This document shows, piece after piece, positions 1 through 11,165 of a stretch of 35,037 nt of DNA. How positions within the stretch are numbered: the stretch's first letter is position 1; every line of letters starts with the position of its first letter. The notes beneath the pieces are model-generated. The model was not told the DNA's origin and did not search any database. It worked only from the letters and a program-made list of their open reading frames with translations. This DNA is from Alphaproteobacteria bacterium. Lineage in GTDB: Bacteria; Pseudomonadota; Alphaproteobacteria; Sphingomonadales; Sphingomonadaceae. The position numbers were made by a program, and so were the translations under genes. Location of the stretch: the NCBI GenBank assembly GCA_006226465.1, contig SBHJ01000107.1, forward strand, positions 1 to 35,037. Direction: 5' to 3'.

Positions 1-396
1 AAGACGCTGGCCAAGGAGCTTGGCGTCCCCGTGATCGCACTCTCGCAGCTCAGCCGCGCGGTCGAACAGCGCGAAGACAAGCGCCCGATGCTGTCGGACC
101 TGCGCGAATCCGGCTCGATCGAACAGGACGCCGATATGGTGTGGTTTATCTTCCGCGCCGATTATTATCTCGAGGCGATCCGCCCCGACATGCCGACCGA
201 GACCAGCTCGCCCGACGCGACCGAGAAATATCGCGCATGGGAAGAGCGATATCTTGACCTCAAGAACAAGGCGACGCTGATCGTCGCCAAGCAGCGCCAC
301 GGCTCGACCGGCAATGTCCCGCTCCACTTCCAAAGCGAGATCACCAAGTTCACCAGTCCCAATCGCAAGGATTATTCCGATTGGGGCTACGAATAG
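1..396 (+). CDS. dnaB: Replicative DNA helicase DnaB, C-terminal part (5' truncated by window edge)
   Basis: Frame open from base 1; motifs [42 protein letters not shown] and [21 protein letters not shown] are characteristic of the DnaB RecA-fold C-terminus. Confidence 0.96.
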   Translation, partial: KTLAKELGVPVIALSQLSRAVEQREDKRPMLSDLRESGSIEQDADMVWFIFRADYYLEAIRPDMPTETSSPDATEKYRAWEERYLDLKNKATLIVAKQRHGSTGNVPLHFQSEITKFTSPNRKDYSDWGYE

Positions 397-405
397 CTAC
401 CCGGA

Positions 406-1599
406 TCAAAGCCCCAGGTTGAGCCGGCGGGTCACCGTATAGTCCACAGTCGAGACCAGGAACCAGGCGAGGTTCCAGCGTATCCGGTTGAACAGGGTCG
501 CTCGCTTGCGATGTTCCTCCAGGTCAATCGCATGCGATGCCGCGCGGTGATGTTCGATATGCCGGCGCATGTGCTCTGCCAGCGCTGTGTCTTCAATCCG
601 CAACATGATCTCGAGATTGAGAAACAGGCTGCGCATGTCGAAATTGGCGCTGCCAATATAGGTAATATCGTCGATCACGATCAGCTTGGTGTGCAATTTG
701 CACGGCTGGAATTCGTGCAAAGTTACCTTGTTCTCAAGCAGGTAGGTGTAAAGCGATCTGGTCGCACCGATGGTCGCGCCATTATCGGACTTCGCCGCCG
801 TCACCAACCGCGCCTGCCCACGCTTCGCGACAGCGGCAATCTTGCGCATCAACAGGTTGGACGGAGAAAAATAGGCCATCATCATGTCGAGCTGCCGCGC
901 CGCATCGAGATCGCGACGGATATTGAGCAGCAGGGGCGATGGCCTAGCCGTGGGGCCACCGATCAGCACCTCGACTGGACCCGTCCCAGCCTTCCAACGG
1001 CGTACCGCGCGGCTGATCTGGAGCCAGTGCGAAGGGCGCCCCGAAACCCATTCTTCCAGCCGGGCGAACCATTTTACCAGGCGCGCTACCGCCGGACCTT
1101 CGATCACCACGCCCAGATCGTTCCAGCCGTCGTCTGGCGGTGGCGCAAAATATTCATCCGCAACATTGAACCCGCCGACCAATGCCCGGGTGCCATCGGC
1201 AATCACGATCTTCTGGTGGTTGCGGATCAGGAAATGCCGGGTCCACTTGGGGCTGAACAGCCAGAATGTTCCGCCGGCCTTCACCAGCGGGCGGAACATC
1301 GTACCATCCCCTGCTGCGCCAAAGCCGTCAACGATCAGGCGCACATCGACGCCGCGCTGCGCAGCGGTGACGAGCGCTTCAAGAACGCGCCGGCCGGTCC
1401 GATCATCCTCGAAGATGTAGAATGAAAGTTGCACCGATCGGGACGCCCCTTCGATCAGATCGAGCAATGCTGCGAGCCGGTCGGCACCTGCAGCAACCAC
1501 CTCCAACCGATGCTCGCCCGCATTGACCGTGAACGACGCGGGATCGCGAAAATCAGCGACATCCTCGGATGGTTGCAATTCGCCTGGGCGTTCGTTCAT
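406..1599 (-). CDS. Phospholipase D-family / cardiolipin synthase-like protein
   Basis: Two HKD-type motifs: HFLIRNHQKIVIADGTRALVGGFN and KLHTKLIVIDDITYIGSANFDMRS. Confidence 0.9.
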   Translation of the reverse strand: MNERPGELQPSEDVADFRDPASFTVNAGEHRLEVVAAGADRLAALLDLIEGASRSVQLSFYIFEDDRTGRRVLEALVTAAQRGVDVRLIVDGFGAAGDGTMFRPLVKAGGTFWLFSPKWTRHFLIRNHQKIVIADGTRALVGGFNVADEYFAPPPDDGWNDLGVVIEGPAVARLVKWFARLEEWVSGRPSHWLQISRAVRRWKAGTGPVEVLIGGPTARPSPLLLNIRRDLDAARQLDMMMAYFSPSNLLMRKIAAVAKRGQARLVTAAKSDNGATIGATRSLYTYLLENKVTLHEFQPCKLHTKLIVIDDITYIGSANFDMRSLFLNLEIMLRIEDTALAEHMRRHIEHHRAASHAIDLEEHRKRATLFNRIRWNLAWFLVSTVDYTVTRRLNLGL

Positions 1600-1707
1600 T
1601 GCCCTGCTTTAGGACAAACGTTGTGACTAGCGCAATTTCTTGACTCTGCGCCGCTTGCCCCCTAGGTGCAGCGCCTTTCCGACACCCGCATTTAATTGGA
1701 GTGCCCC

Positions 1708-2052
1708 ATGGCGCGCGTTACTGTCGAAGATTGCGTCGACAAGGTTCCCAACCGTTTCGATCTCGTCCTGCTTGCCGCCGAACGTGCGCGTGAGATTTCA
1801 GGTGGGTCCGAACTGACCATTGATCGCGACCGGGACAAGAACCCAGTTGTCGCCCTGCGCGAGATTGCCGAACAGACGGTCAAACCGAAGGATTTGAACG
1901 AAGCTATCGTTACCGGACTGCAGAAAATCCTGCCCGATGACGAGGATGAGGCCGATGAAATCGGCTCGCTCAGCCAGTCGGCAGAGGCGCTGCGGATTAC
2001 TGCATCGGCTCCCACCCGTTCGACATCGATCGGCGGCGACTACGACGGTTGA
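1708..2052 (+). CDS. rpoZ: DNA-directed RNA polymerase omega subunit
   Basis: [30 protein letters not shown]...[14 protein letters not shown] is the omega signature. ATG at 1708 chosen over the ORF-track start at 1696. Confidence 0.96.
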   Translation: MARVTVEDCVDKVPNRFDLVLLAAERAREISGGSELTIDRDRDKNPVVALREIAEQTVKPKDLNEAIVTGLQKILPDDEDEADEIGSLSQSAEALRITASAPTRSTSIGGDYDG

Positions 2053-2076
2053 TTACGGCGTTAGTTGAATCAATCA

Positions 2077-2101
2077 GGCCGCCCCTTGGGCGGCCTTTTT
2101 G
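2077..2101 (+). terminator. Intrinsic terminator downstream of rpoZ
   Basis: aggccgccc-cttg-ggcggcct followed by TTTTT: GC-rich perfect stem plus T tract. Confidence 0.88.
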
Positions 2102-2170
2102 CTTTTTGGGCCTGCGACAAGTTGAAATTCGCGGCGCTGGGTCGCATTATCCCCGCATCAGGGGGGCTGG

Positions 2171-3229
2171 ATGGGCGACATTACCGAAGGTTTTGGCAGC
2201 GCGATCGAAGGTGGCCTGCTTGGACGTGCGATCGAACCGAAGCATGGGGAAGGCAGGGCCGAGGCAAGCGGCCAGTGCCTTAATTGCGGTACCGAGCTGA
2301 TTGGCCTGTATTGCCATGTATGCGGGCAAAAGGCCGATGTGCATCGCAGCCTCAGCGCAATCTTGCACGACCTCGTTCACGGCGTGCTGCATCTCGATGG
2401 AAAGTTCTGGCACACCCTGCCACTGCTAACCCTCAAACCCGGTGAGCTGACGCGGCGGTATATCGATGGCGAGCGAGCCAAGTTCGTCAGTCCGATGGCG
2501 ATCTTCCTGTTCAGCGTGTTCCTGATGTTTGCGGTATTCCAGATGGTGGGACTGAGCGCGCCAACCGATTTCTCGACGGTGGATACGCTCAAGGCCAATG
2601 TCGAGAAGGCGCAAGTGGAAGCTGAAGATCAGGTCATTGAGCAGCGTCAGCGCGTGGCCAAGATGTCCAAGGATAGTCCGCAATACCCGGACGCGGTTGC
2701 GCGACTGAAGCGATATGAGGAAGAGCTTGAAGGCCTGCAGCAAGTCGAAACCCTGGCTGTCGAGAAAAATAGCAATCTCACCTTCAACGGGACCGGGATC
2801 AAGCCGATCGACGAAGGCCTGATCAAGAAGTGGCGTGAAAATCCCAGCCTGATGCTCTACAAATTACAGGCTAATGGATACAAATTCAGCTGGTTGCTGA
2901 TCCCGATCTCGATCCCATTCCTCTGGCTGCTGTTCGCGTGGAAGCGTCGCTTCAAGGCCTACGACCATGCGATCTTCGTGACATATTCGATCGCGTTTAT
3001 GTCATTGCTGTTCATTGTTCTGTCGGTCCTCGCGACGCTGGAGATCGGCGGTGGCTGGATCTTCGGGATGCTGGCGATCATCCCGCCGCTGCACATCTAC
3101 AAGCAGTTGCGAGGTACATATGATCTCTCGCGATTCTCTGCGCTGTGGCGCACCCTTGCGCTTATGATCCTGATCATCGCGATCCTGATAATCTTCCTGT
3201 GGCTGCTGGTATTGCTGGGCGCATTCTGA
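2171..3229 (+). CDS. DUF3667-like membrane protein with N-terminal zinc ribbon
   Basis: CLNCGTELIGLYCHVCGQ zinc ribbon followed by LHLDGKFWHTLPLLTLKPGELTRRYIDGERAKFVSPMAIFLFSVFLMF; several TM segments. Confidence 0.8.
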   Translation: MGDITEGFGSAIEGGLLGRAIEPKHGEGRAEASGQCLNCGTELIGLYCHVCGQKADVHRSLSAILHDLVHGVLHLDGKFWHTLPLLTLKPGELTRRYIDGERAKFVSPMAIFLFSVFLMFAVFQMVGLSAPTDFSTVDTLKANVEKAQVEAEDQVIEQRQRVAKMSKDSPQYPDAVARLKRYEEELEGLQQVETLAVEKNSNLTFNGTGIKPIDEGLIKKWRENPSLMLYKLQANGYKFSWLLIPISIPFLWLLFAWKRRFKAYDHAIFVTYSIAFMSLLFIVLSVLATLEIGGGWIFGMLAIIPPLHIYKQLRGTYDLSRFSALWRTLALMILIIAILIIFLWLLVLLGAF

Positions 3230-3235
3230 ACGCAA

Positions 3236-3652
3236 TCAGCGGCAGGGATACCGTTTCTTCATCAGGTCAGCAAAGGCAGCATCGATCGATAGCCGCGATT
3301 GGGCCTCCGGCGAATAACTACGCAAATGTGCCAGCAACTCGTCCCGGTCCAGATCGGCATCACCCGGTGGGCAACTATGCGGCGGCCGGCCGGCTTTCCT
3401 GTCACTGGCCATCCGCGCGCGATAATTTCCTGCCGCGGCCTGGGCCTCCGCTCTCAGAGCTTTCCGTTCGCTCGAAAACAGCGCCGCGGCCCCCATCTTC
3501 TGGAGTTCGCCGGCCTTTTGGAGAAAAATTGCAACCTTCATTTCGCCGGGCTCGGCGATGAGCGGCGCGGAGGCCAATAAAAGCCCGAACGGCAAGGCCG
3601 CCAAAATCCGCTTCGCCTTTGTAGGGTGCACTCGCTTGCAAACGGCCATCAA
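3236..3652 (-). CDS. Hypothetical protein with N-terminal hydrophobic segment (possibly exported)
   Basis: Open frame between convergent and co-directional genes; ILAALPFGLLLASAPLIA resembles a signal peptide; no family recognised. Confidence 0.5.
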   Translation of the reverse strand: MMAVCKRVHPTKAKRILAALPFGLLLASAPLIAEPGEMKVAIFLQKAGELQKMGAAALFSSERKALRAEAQAAAGNYRARMASDRKAGRPPHSCPPGDADLDRDELLAHLRSYSPEAQSRLSIDAAFADLMKKRYPCR

Positions 3653-3689
3653 TGCACCTTACCGAATTGCCCGAGATCGAACGCTAATT

Positions 3690-5651
<1,962 letters not shown>

Positions 5652-5762
5652 CGAGAGGGATTCCTTTCATCAGCTGCCAATGTAGGCACAGGCGGGTGAA
5701 TGGCAAGATAACGCGGGTTACCTCGCACAAAAGAAGCGACAGCGCAGTCGGCTTAATTTGAC

Positions 5763-5801
5763 TTGATCAATCATTCAACTTTTGCTTGATTGATTGTTCA
5801 A
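5763..5801. promoter_or_regulatory. Candidate operator: two tandem TTGA-N8-TCAA elements upstream of the tetR-type gene
   Basis: TTGATCAATCATTCAA (5763-5778) and TTGATTGATTGTTCAA (5786-5801), identical at 12 of 16 positions, spaced 7 bp, just 5' of ATG 5818. Confidence 0.5.
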
Positions 5802-5817
5802 CCAAGAGGCGATTCGC

Positions 5818-6423
5818 ATGAATTCCGCCACACGCCAGAAGATCGTAATGACCGCGCTGGAGCTGTTCTATGTGAAGGGCTACAATTCGACGTCGATCGC
5901 GGACATCCTCAGCCGCAGCCAGGTCCATTCGGGTAGCCTTTATCACTTCTTTCCGGGCAAGCAGGATGTGCTGGTTGCCGTGCTCGAATTCTATCGCGAC
6001 GGTATAAGGGAAAATCTGCTCGATCTCGCCTGGATGGGCGTCGATGATCCGATCGACAGGATTTTCGCGCTGCTCAATGGCTATCGCACCGGACTGCTGG
6101 AAAGCGACTTTGCCTGGGGCTGCCCGATCGGAAACCTTGCGCTCGAATTGTCGGAGCCGGACCCGAACATCCGCAAGCTGCTGGACGTCAATTTCAAGAA
6201 CTGGATCGCTGCAGTTGAAGGATGCCTGCACGATGCGGGCGCTCGCCTGCCGGAGGGAACCGATCGTCATGCGCTGGCTGAATTCATCCTAACGACCATG
6301 GAGGGCGCAATCATGCAGGCGCGCACGGCGCAGGACATTGCAGTGTTCGATCGCAACATAGCTGTGCTGCGAGAGCATGTCGCCCTGCTTGAAAATGCCG
6401 CCAGACAAATTTGGATCAATTGA
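5818..6423 (+). CDS. TetR/AcrR family transcriptional regulator
   Basis: N-terminal HTH: RQKIVMTALELFYVKGYNSTSIADILSRSQVHSGSLYHFFPGKQDVLVAVLEFY. ATG 5818 preferred; the ORF-track start at 5794 is a TTG inside the candidate operator. Confidence 0.93.
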   Translation: MNSATRQKIVMTALELFYVKGYNSTSIADILSRSQVHSGSLYHFFPGKQDVLVAVLEFYRDGIRENLLDLAWMGVDDPIDRIFALLNGYRTGLLESDFAWGCPIGNLALELSEPDPNIRKLLDVNFKNWIAAVEGCLHDAGARLPEGTDRHALAEFILTTMEGAIMQARTAQDIAVFDRNIAVLREHVALLENAARQIWIN

Positions 6424-6436
6424 ACGGGAGGGAATT

Positions 6437-6829
6437 ATGGAAGTGAACTGGATTGCGGTGGTCGCAGCTGCGGTTTCCGCCTTCGTGCTGGGCGGCGTAT
6501 GGTACGGGCCCCTGTTCGGCAAGAAGTGGATGGAGCTTGTGGGGCTGAGCGAGGAACAGGCAAAGAGTGCCAACATGGGCAAGGTATTCGGCGGTGCATT
6601 CGCCCTGTCGCTGATCGCAGCCTTCGTCTTCGCCATGTTCCTGGGGCCAAAGCCGGGCGTCGAATTCGCCACGGCCGCCGGGGCATCGGCCGGTCTGTGC
6701 TGGGTCGCTGCGACTTTCGGCATCAATTATCTGTTCGCCCAGCGCCCGTTCGGTCTGTGGTTGATCGACGGCGGCTACGCCACGTTGCAGTTCACCCTTT
6801 ACGGGCTGGTGATCGGCCTGCTTGGATAG
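6437..6829 (+). CDS. DUF1761-like small membrane protein
   Basis: MEVNWIAVVAAAVSAFVLGGVWYGPLFGKKWMELVGLS...; four hydrophobic segments; immediately downstream of tetR. Confidence 0.75.
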   Translation: MEVNWIAVVAAAVSAFVLGGVWYGPLFGKKWMELVGLSEEQAKSANMGKVFGGAFALSLIAAFVFAMFLGPKPGVEFATAAGASAGLCWVAATFGINYLFAQRPFGLWLIDGGYATLQFTLYGLVIGLLG

Positions 6830-6860
6830 TTTCCGCCGGTCGGCTGGGCGGCATTGCTGC

Positions 6861-7835
6861 TCAGCCGATGAGCCGGTCGATCAGCCAATAGCTGGCGGTG
6901 ATGCCGATGCCATAGGTTGCCAGCTTCAGAGCTGGTTCCTCGGCGCGTGGGGCCATTCGGTTGATTGCCGCGCGCAGGCCAATCACGCCGGCGATGACGA
7001 GCAGTTGCCCCGCTTCGACCCCGACATTGAACGAAAGTAACGCAGCCGGGACCTCGCCTTCGGGCAGTCCGATCTCGCGCAGTGCCCCGGCAAAGCCGAA
7101 ACCGTGCAACAGGCCGAAAGCGAAGGCGACAGCCCAGGGCCAGCGACTGGTCCAACCCTCCATACCCCCACGTGCAAGTTCCACGGCCAGGAACACTATG
7201 CTCAGCGCAATCAGCGCCTCGACCGGTTGCTGCGGCAGCCCAGTATAACCCAGCGTTGCAGCGACAAGGGTGATCGAATGTGCGACCGTGAAAGCGGTTG
7301 CTGCTTTCACAACCGGCCACCCGCCCCGGACCAGCAGAACCAGCGCGATCACGAATAATAGGTGATCCCAACCGATCAGGATGTGTTCGGTACCGATCGT
7401 GAAATAGCTGCGCAGCACCTGCCAGCGATCCGGGCGCGCGAGAATGGTTGCGGAAGGGTCGCGCGCAGTCAGGCGGAAGCTCTGAACCGGGCGATCGAGC
7501 AGTGCCACGCGCAGCAAGGCATCGGCACTTCCAGCCAACTGCGGCAGCGAAATCTGTCCACCAGCAACTGCGCCCTGGCATCGAACATCGGCGTGGCCAA
7601 TCAAGGCAGCCGCCGCTACGCGCCGTTGCGGCTCGGCAATAAAACTGCAGTTCTTAGGGATCCGCGGCACCACCAGGTCGACCGGACCCGGCGTCGAAAC
7701 CGGTTGTTTCCAGTCAAGCGACCATTGCCCCGGGGCCTGTTCGGTGAAATCGATCGCGACCGGACGCAATTCATCGGCATGGGCCGGCTGGGCCAGCGAC
7801 ATCAGCGCCGCGAGCGCCAACCACAGCCTGATCAT
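6861..7835 (-). CDS. HupE/UreJ-family membrane protein
   Basis: Signal peptide, then GTEHILIGWDHLLFVIAL, AFTVAHSITLVAATLG, FGLLHGFGFAGALREIGLP, SFNVGVEAGQLLVI motifs. Confidence 0.85.
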   Translation of the reverse strand: MIRLWLALAALMSLAQPAHADELRPVAIDFTEQAPGQWSLDWKQPVSTPGPVDLVVPRIPKNCSFIAEPQRRVAAAALIGHADVRCQGAVAGGQISLPQLAGSADALLRVALLDRPVQSFRLTARDPSATILARPDRWQVLRSYFTIGTEHILIGWDHLLFVIALVLLVRGGWPVVKAATAFTVAHSITLVAATLGYTGLPQQPVEALIALSIVFLAVELARGGMEGWTSRWPWAVAFAFGLLHGFGFAGALREIGLPEGEVPAALLSFNVGVEAGQLLVIAGVIGLRAAINRMAPRAEEPALKLATYGIGITASYWLIDRLIG

Positions 7836-8641
7836 TGCTCGATCTCTACCCGATAGGCATCGCGCAGCACCTGGTACGCCTTGGCCCGGCGGTCGGCGAT
7901 CGTGGCGCTGCGCCAGTCATTTTCGACGTCATTGCGGACCGCTTCGAATGGAGGAATCCTTCCGGGTTCAAGTTTGCGCAATCGAACCAGGTGCCAACCC
8001 AGTCCAGACGCCACCGGCCCCTGCCATGCACTCACTGGCTTGAGCCTATCGATCGCTTCAAGAAATCTCTCGCCAAAAGTGTTGGCCACACCGTCGCGAT
8101 CTTCACGTTCGAGGCTTTTCGGCAAGCTGATCCGTTCACCGACTTTGTCGGGTTCTGTTCCGGAATTCAGCCGCGCCAAGCCAGCCTTCGCCGCAGATTC
8201 ATCGGAGAACCATATTTGATCGAACGAATACCTGGTTTCCTCGGCGAACTTGGCCGAATGCTCAGCGTACCAAGCCTTCAGCGTATTCTCGGATGGCATT
8301 TCGGTCTCCGCCCGGGCACTTGCGGCCATATCCATTTTCTGCGCCAGGCGTCTCCGAACGATGGCATCATCGCGGTCGAAACCGAGCCGGATCGCCTCGC
8401 GATAGAGAATCTCGTCATGGACGTAGTTTTCGACCAGTCCGGCAAGTTCGGAATCGGTCGGCGGCCTGCTCATCATCTGCTCGAATCCGAGCGCGATCTG
8501 CGCCTGTACCTCGCGATCGACCGAGATCACCCGGCTTGATGGGTCCACTTCGTTCCCGCGCAATGCGAAGAATGCGAATACCAGCGCCCCAGCGACGAGG
8601 AAGTGGACCAGCGGCTCGCGGGTCCAACCCGGGAGTTTCAC
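7832..8641 (-). CDS. Membrane-anchored parvulin-like peptidyl-prolyl isomerase
   Basis: N-terminal TM anchor, SurA/PpiC-like helical region (LVENYVHDEILYREAIRLGFDRDDAIVRRRLAQKM) and parvulin-like C-terminus (GLGWHLVRLRKLEPGRIPPFEAVRNDV); overlaps the hupE-like start by 4 bp. Confidence 0.8.
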   Translation of the reverse strand: MKLPGWTREPLVHFLVAGALVFAFFALRGNEVDPSSRVISVDREVQAQIALGFEQMMSRPPTDSELAGLVENYVHDEILYREAIRLGFDRDDAIVRRRLAQKMDMAASARAETEMPSENTLKAWYAEHSAKFAEETRYSFDQIWFSDESAAKAGLARLNSGTEPDKVGERISLPKSLEREDRDGVANTFGERFLEAIDRLKPVSAWQGPVASGLGWHLVRLRKLEPGRIPPFEAVRNDVENDWRSATIADRRAKAYQVLRDAYRVEIEQ

Positions 8642-8652
8642 AGACTATCCCT

Positions 8653-10575
8653 TCAGCTCGCGGTCGGTTTCAGCCAGATTGGCGAACTATATGCACGCTC
8701 CTGCGCCACAGCATCGTCCAGCGCATCCTTAGGTAACTTGATCCCGAACCGAACCATGTCGAACAAGGTCCAACGGGGTGTTGGAATCTCCAGGACGCGA
8801 ACATAATAGAAGGCCCGCTGGCCGGCGCGATAGTCAGGGTCGGTCCAGGCTGCCCTGAGCTCTGCGGTGCCGATCGTGTTGGTGTATTTGGCGGTCTTGC
8901 GATCGACCGTGTCACCCACGGCGGGGACCTTGCCGCCGCTCTTCACGCGCTTGTCCATATCAGACCAGACCACGTCATAGACCTGCTCATGCATATTACC
9001 AGCGGCATCGACCCAACCCTTGACCACCTGGACACGGTCAAGGTTGGCCCCATCGGGATCCTTGAGCGCTGAAATCAGGAAGCTCGGGGCCTTGCCGCCA
9101 TCGCTCAATTCACCACCCATCGGAACACCGCTGGTATAGCCCTTGCGTACCCAGTCACCGTCCCAGTCCGCGGCACTGAAATCGAATCCGCCGAACACTC
9201 GCAGCACCATGCGCGGGCCGGTGGTGGCATAGACTTCACGTCGCTTGAATGCGTCGAATATCTCCGCGCGCGTATTGCCGCGAGCCCAGGCCGCGGCATA
9301 GCCGCCCGCAAGGTAGTGCCAGCCAAACCGCCCCGATGTGGTACCGAGGTTCTGCGAGTGAAGCGCACGATCCTTGATCGCCGGCTCATTGCCGGTGTGC
9401 TTGCCGAAGAAATTGTCCTCATCGCCGGTTGCCAAGGCCGTGTGGCTATCGGTGGAACCAATCAGGCCGAAAGCGTAGGGATTGACGCCCAACTTCTGCT
9501 CGAGCGAAATTCCGCGCTTCAGGGCTTCGCGAACATAGTTGCCAGCGAACATATCCGGCGTGGTCTTGCGGGTCAGCGGCAAGTTGCCCAGTTCCCATCC
9601 CTTGATCCCGAAACCGGCGAATTCGTCATTGGGGGAAAGGAACGGATGTGTCTCGCTGTCGCCTTTGATCTGCGTCGCTTCGACCACGGGTTCGTGCATT
9701 GCTCGGCGCTTGGCATAATCGGCCGTCATCGGGCTGCCGTCGGCCAGGGTAAGCTGGAACATCAAACCGTTGGAAACATTGGAATTGTGCGGGATTGCCA
9801 GCACCTGGCCACCGGTTTTCTTGGCATAGCCTTCCATATAGCTCCACAAACCGGTCACATCGCTATCAAGGCCCGGATAGGGAACGACCTGCTTTGTTTT
9901 CGCGCTGCCATCGCGGAACATCACCACGCGGTGGAGATTGTTGCCATCGGGCATCAGCGTGTATTCGAAGCCTGCCAAGGCAGTGAACTTGCCCGGCTTG
10001 TTGTAACGATCGAGCGTATCGAGATGCGTTGTCCAGATCTCACTGGTCGCCTTGTCCTGCTCTTCCTGCGAATTGAGCAGCGCTTCGGGGATGGTTCCGT
10101 TTGCAGCCGCATTGATAAGCTCGGCAATCGCCCGTTGCGATTGTTCGGGGCTTTCATGCATCATGTCGTACCAGCGCAGCACGGTCTCGTCGTTCATCGC
10201 CAAGATGGCGACGCGCGGCGCTTCATAAAGGCGACGCGTCGAGCCGAGTCCGTCGGAATGGTCTGCGATGACGAGGAAATCGAGCGGGCGGGAAAGCTTG
10301 GCCTTGACCCCGGTTGTGGAAGTCACTTCTTCGCCGCTGGCAAATTTAAGTGCATCTTCGGGTCCAAGCCTGACACCAAACCCAAATGCGTCGATCGAAT
10401 TATTGGTGTGGAGATGCGTGTCGCCCCAATAGGGGCGATCAGGAAATTCGGCGAGCTCGATCGTGCCTTCGCCATCGCCAGTTTGGCTTTCATCAGGTCC
10501 ACCCAAGGCACTGCACCCGGCAAGCAACATCGCAGCTCCGCCTGCCAGCGCCCAACGTGCAAGATTCCTGCGCAT
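8653..10575 (-). CDS. DUF3604-family lipoprotein (PHP-like metallohydrolase fold predicted)
   Basis: Lipobox-like MLLAGCSALG; RPYWGDTHLHTNNSIDAFGFG signature; start moved from 10605 to the internal ATG at 10575 to expose the signal peptide. Confidence 0.85.
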   Translation of the reverse strand: MRRNLARWALAGGAAMLLAGCSALGGPDESQTGDGEGTIELAEFPDRPYWGDTHLHTNNSIDAFGFGVRLGPEDALKFASGEEVTSTTGVKAKLSRPLDFLVIADHSDGLGSTRRLYEAPRVAILAMNDETVLRWYDMMHESPEQSQRAIAELINAAANGTIPEALLNSQEEQDKATSEIWTTHLDTLDRYNKPGKFTALAGFEYTLMPDGNNLHRVVMFRDGSAKTKQVVPYPGLDSDVTGLWSYMEGYAKKTGGQVLAIPHNSNVSNGLMFQLTLADGSPMTADYAKRRAMHEPVVEATQIKGDSETHPFLSPNDEFAGFGIKGWELGNLPLTRKTTPDMFAGNYVREALKRGISLEQKLGVNPYAFGLIGSTDSHTALATGDEDNFFGKHTGNEPAIKDRALHSQNLGTTSGRFGWHYLAGGYAAAWARGNTRAEIFDAFKRREVYATTGPRMVLRVFGGFDFSAADWDGDWVRKGYTSGVPMGGELSDGGKAPSFLISALKDPDGANLDRVQVVKGWVDAAGNMHEQVYDVVWSDMDKRVKSGGKVPAVGDTVDRKTAKYTNTIGTAELRAAWTDPDYRAGQRAFYYVRVLEIPTPRWTLFDMVRFGIKLPKDALDDAVAQERAYSSPIWLKPTAS

Positions 10576-10707
10576 TGATTCCTCTCCCGCTATTCTGGTT
10601 TGCAAGCGAGTGTGCTCTGCGAGAGGTTGCGCGTCAAGCGACGCGCCGCAAACTAGCGCTGCCGTAACGTCAATGCCAGACCATCGATTGGTCGAATGAT
10701 TTTCGTC

Positions 10708-11160
10708 TCAGGCGATTCGTTTCTTGAGCATTGCGGAGCGCTCGCAACGGCACACCACTTCGTCGCGCTGGTTGAGCATTTCATGGGCAAAAACGACCAC
10801 CCCGGCATTTGGGCGAGACTTGCTATCACGCAGCTCCTTCACCTCGGTCGTGGCCCGCAGCGTGTCGCCGATGAACACAGGCTTGGGCATGGCGAGCTTG
10901 TCGTATCCGAGATTGGCAACAAGCGAACCAAGCGTCGTGTCTCCAACCGACAGACCTACCATCAACGAGAATGTAAAAGTGCCGTTGACCAGGATCTGGC
11001 CGAACTCGCTCGCCTTGGCGGCCTCGATGTCGAGATGGAGCGGCTGCGGATTGTGCGTCATGGTGGTGAAAAGGAGATTGTCGGTCTCGGTCACCGTGCG
11101 ACGGATCTCGTGTTCGATCCGCTCACCAACCTGCCATTCGTCGAAGAATTTTCCGGCCAT
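10708..11160 (-). CDS. MaoC-family dehydratase (hotdog fold)
   Basis: GKFFDEWQVGERIEHEIRRTVTETDNLLFTTMTHNPQPLHLD is a MaoC/R-hydratase signature. Confidence 0.9.
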   Translation of the reverse strand: MAGKFFDEWQVGERIEHEIRRTVTETDNLLFTTMTHNPQPLHLDIEAAKASEFGQILVNGTFTFSLMVGLSVGDTTLGSLVANLGYDKLAMPKPVFIGDTLRATTEVKELRDSKSRPNAGVVVFAHEMLNQRDEVVCRCERSAMLKKRIA

Positions 11161-11165
11161 GGCCC

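Noticed and set aside
6841-6867. CGGCTG...CAGCCG inverted repeat between convergent DUF1761 and hupE-like genes as a terminator
   Set aside because: Only a 6-bp stem with a 15-nt loop and no T tract on either side
9316-10578. 420-aa plus-strand ORF opposite the DUF3604 gene
   Set aside because: Antisense shadow ORF; low-complexity translation without family motifs, whereas the minus strand encodes a recognisable lipoprotein
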